This document shows, one piece after another, positions 63,944-64,000 of a stretch of DNA of 64,000 nucleotides (positions within the stretch are counted from its first letter, which is position 1; every line of letters begins with the position of its first letter). A program made the translations under genes and the position numbers. The stretch comes from Croceicoccus hydrothermalis. GTDB lineage: Bacteria; Pseudomonadota; Alphaproteobacteria; Sphingomonadales; Sphingomonadaceae. Location: contig NZ_JAIQCI010000003.1 of the NCBI RefSeq assembly GCF_022378335.1, forward strand, positions 186,001 through 250,000. Direction: 5' to 3'. Below the pieces are notes generated by a model, which saw only the letters and a program-made list of their open reading frames with translations, ran no database searches and was not told where the DNA came from.

Positions 63944-64000
63944 TCAGCCCTTGGCATTGGCCGAATCGTAATGGGCCCCGATGAACCAGGCATCCTTGTC
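63944..64000 (-). CDS. 3' end of an unidentified gene
   Basis: 18 codons and a stop, running off the right edge. The visible C-terminus reads DKDAWFIGAHYDSANAKG. It is followed by a strong terminator, which supports it being the end of a transcribed gene. The fragment is too short to assign; the 'GAHYDS' segment alone is not enough to propose a peptidase. Confidence 0.6.
   Translation of the reverse strand, partial: DKDAWFIGAHYDSANAKG

Overview
This 64 kb stretch is dense, GC-rich chromosome (very short gaps, many start/stop overlaps of the ATGA or TGATG type) from an alphaproteobacterium. Most likely it is a member of Sphingomonadales, perhaps an Erythrobacteraceae-like, carotenoid-producing marine form. 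The pointers are the order infA-maf-RNase E/G-yacG-tRNA-Phe, a CrtW beta-carotene ketolase, an FnrL-type regulator, a TonB-dependent receptor, an HWE kinase fused to CheB/CheR, and the general protein similarity. There are no insertion sequences, phage genes, CRISPR arrays or rRNA genes, so it reads as core plus metabolic-accessory chromosome.

Layout. 1-1.6 kb: cydAB (CioAB-like quinol oxidase, cydB cut by the edge), with a repeat-rich candidate operator upstream. 1.9-5.6 kb: kynurenine formamidase-like hydrolase + kynureninase, DUF2147 protein, mtnP. 5.3-12.2 kb: a tamA-tamB-lipoprotein operon for outer-membrane assembly. 12.2-17.3 kb: YihY/BrkB protein, then a valine-degradation operon (acyl-CoA dehydrogenase, HIBYL-CoA hydrolase, enoyl-CoA hydratase, mmsB). 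17.4-24.5 kb: lipoprotein, Crp-like regulator, flavin reductase coupled to folE, uvrC, TonB-dependent receptor. 24.7-26.9 kb: infA, maf, a frameshifted RNase E/G-family gene, yacG, tRNA-Phe. 27-30 kb: cobalamin riboswitch and btuFCD, followed by fnrL. 30.9-34.8 kb: 5-oxoprolinase and a PAP2 phosphatase that meet head-on with both 3' ends missing. 35-43.6 kb: nucleoside transporter, 2OG-Fe(II) oxygenase, CheB plus a giant CheB-CheR-PAS-HWE kinase-REC protein, Crp-like regulator. 43.7-46 kb: two-gene osmoprotectant ABC importer with a permease/binding-protein fusion. 46.4-53.6 kb: acyl-CoA ligase, alpha/beta hydrolase, SDR, Baeyer-Villiger monooxygenase, Old Yellow Enzyme and a LysR regulator, which together suggest a ketone/enone degradation module. 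53.7-56.5 kb: glutathione-dependent formaldehyde detoxification (adhC-ABM-VOC-fghA). 56.5-64 kb: crtW, a secreted DUF305-LVIVD protein with its own Crp-like regulator, esterase lipoprotein, MscS channel, SDR, a clear rho-independent terminator and the 3' end of an unidentified gene.

Themes. Oxygen-related control recurs: a quinol oxidase, an FnrL with three N-terminal cysteines, and an FNR-type box 69 bp upstream of another Crp-family gene. Three further Crp-family proteins share a different recognition-helix pattern (H-x-N-R) and are probably a lineage-specific subfamily. The most noteworthy irregularities are the double truncation near 34,375, the one-base lesion near 25,786, a 17-bp tandem repeat that sets the stop of the ABM gene, and the long leader with a 44-codon frame between the B12 riboswitch and btuF. 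All functions are assigned from recognisable motifs and gene order; no database search was possible.
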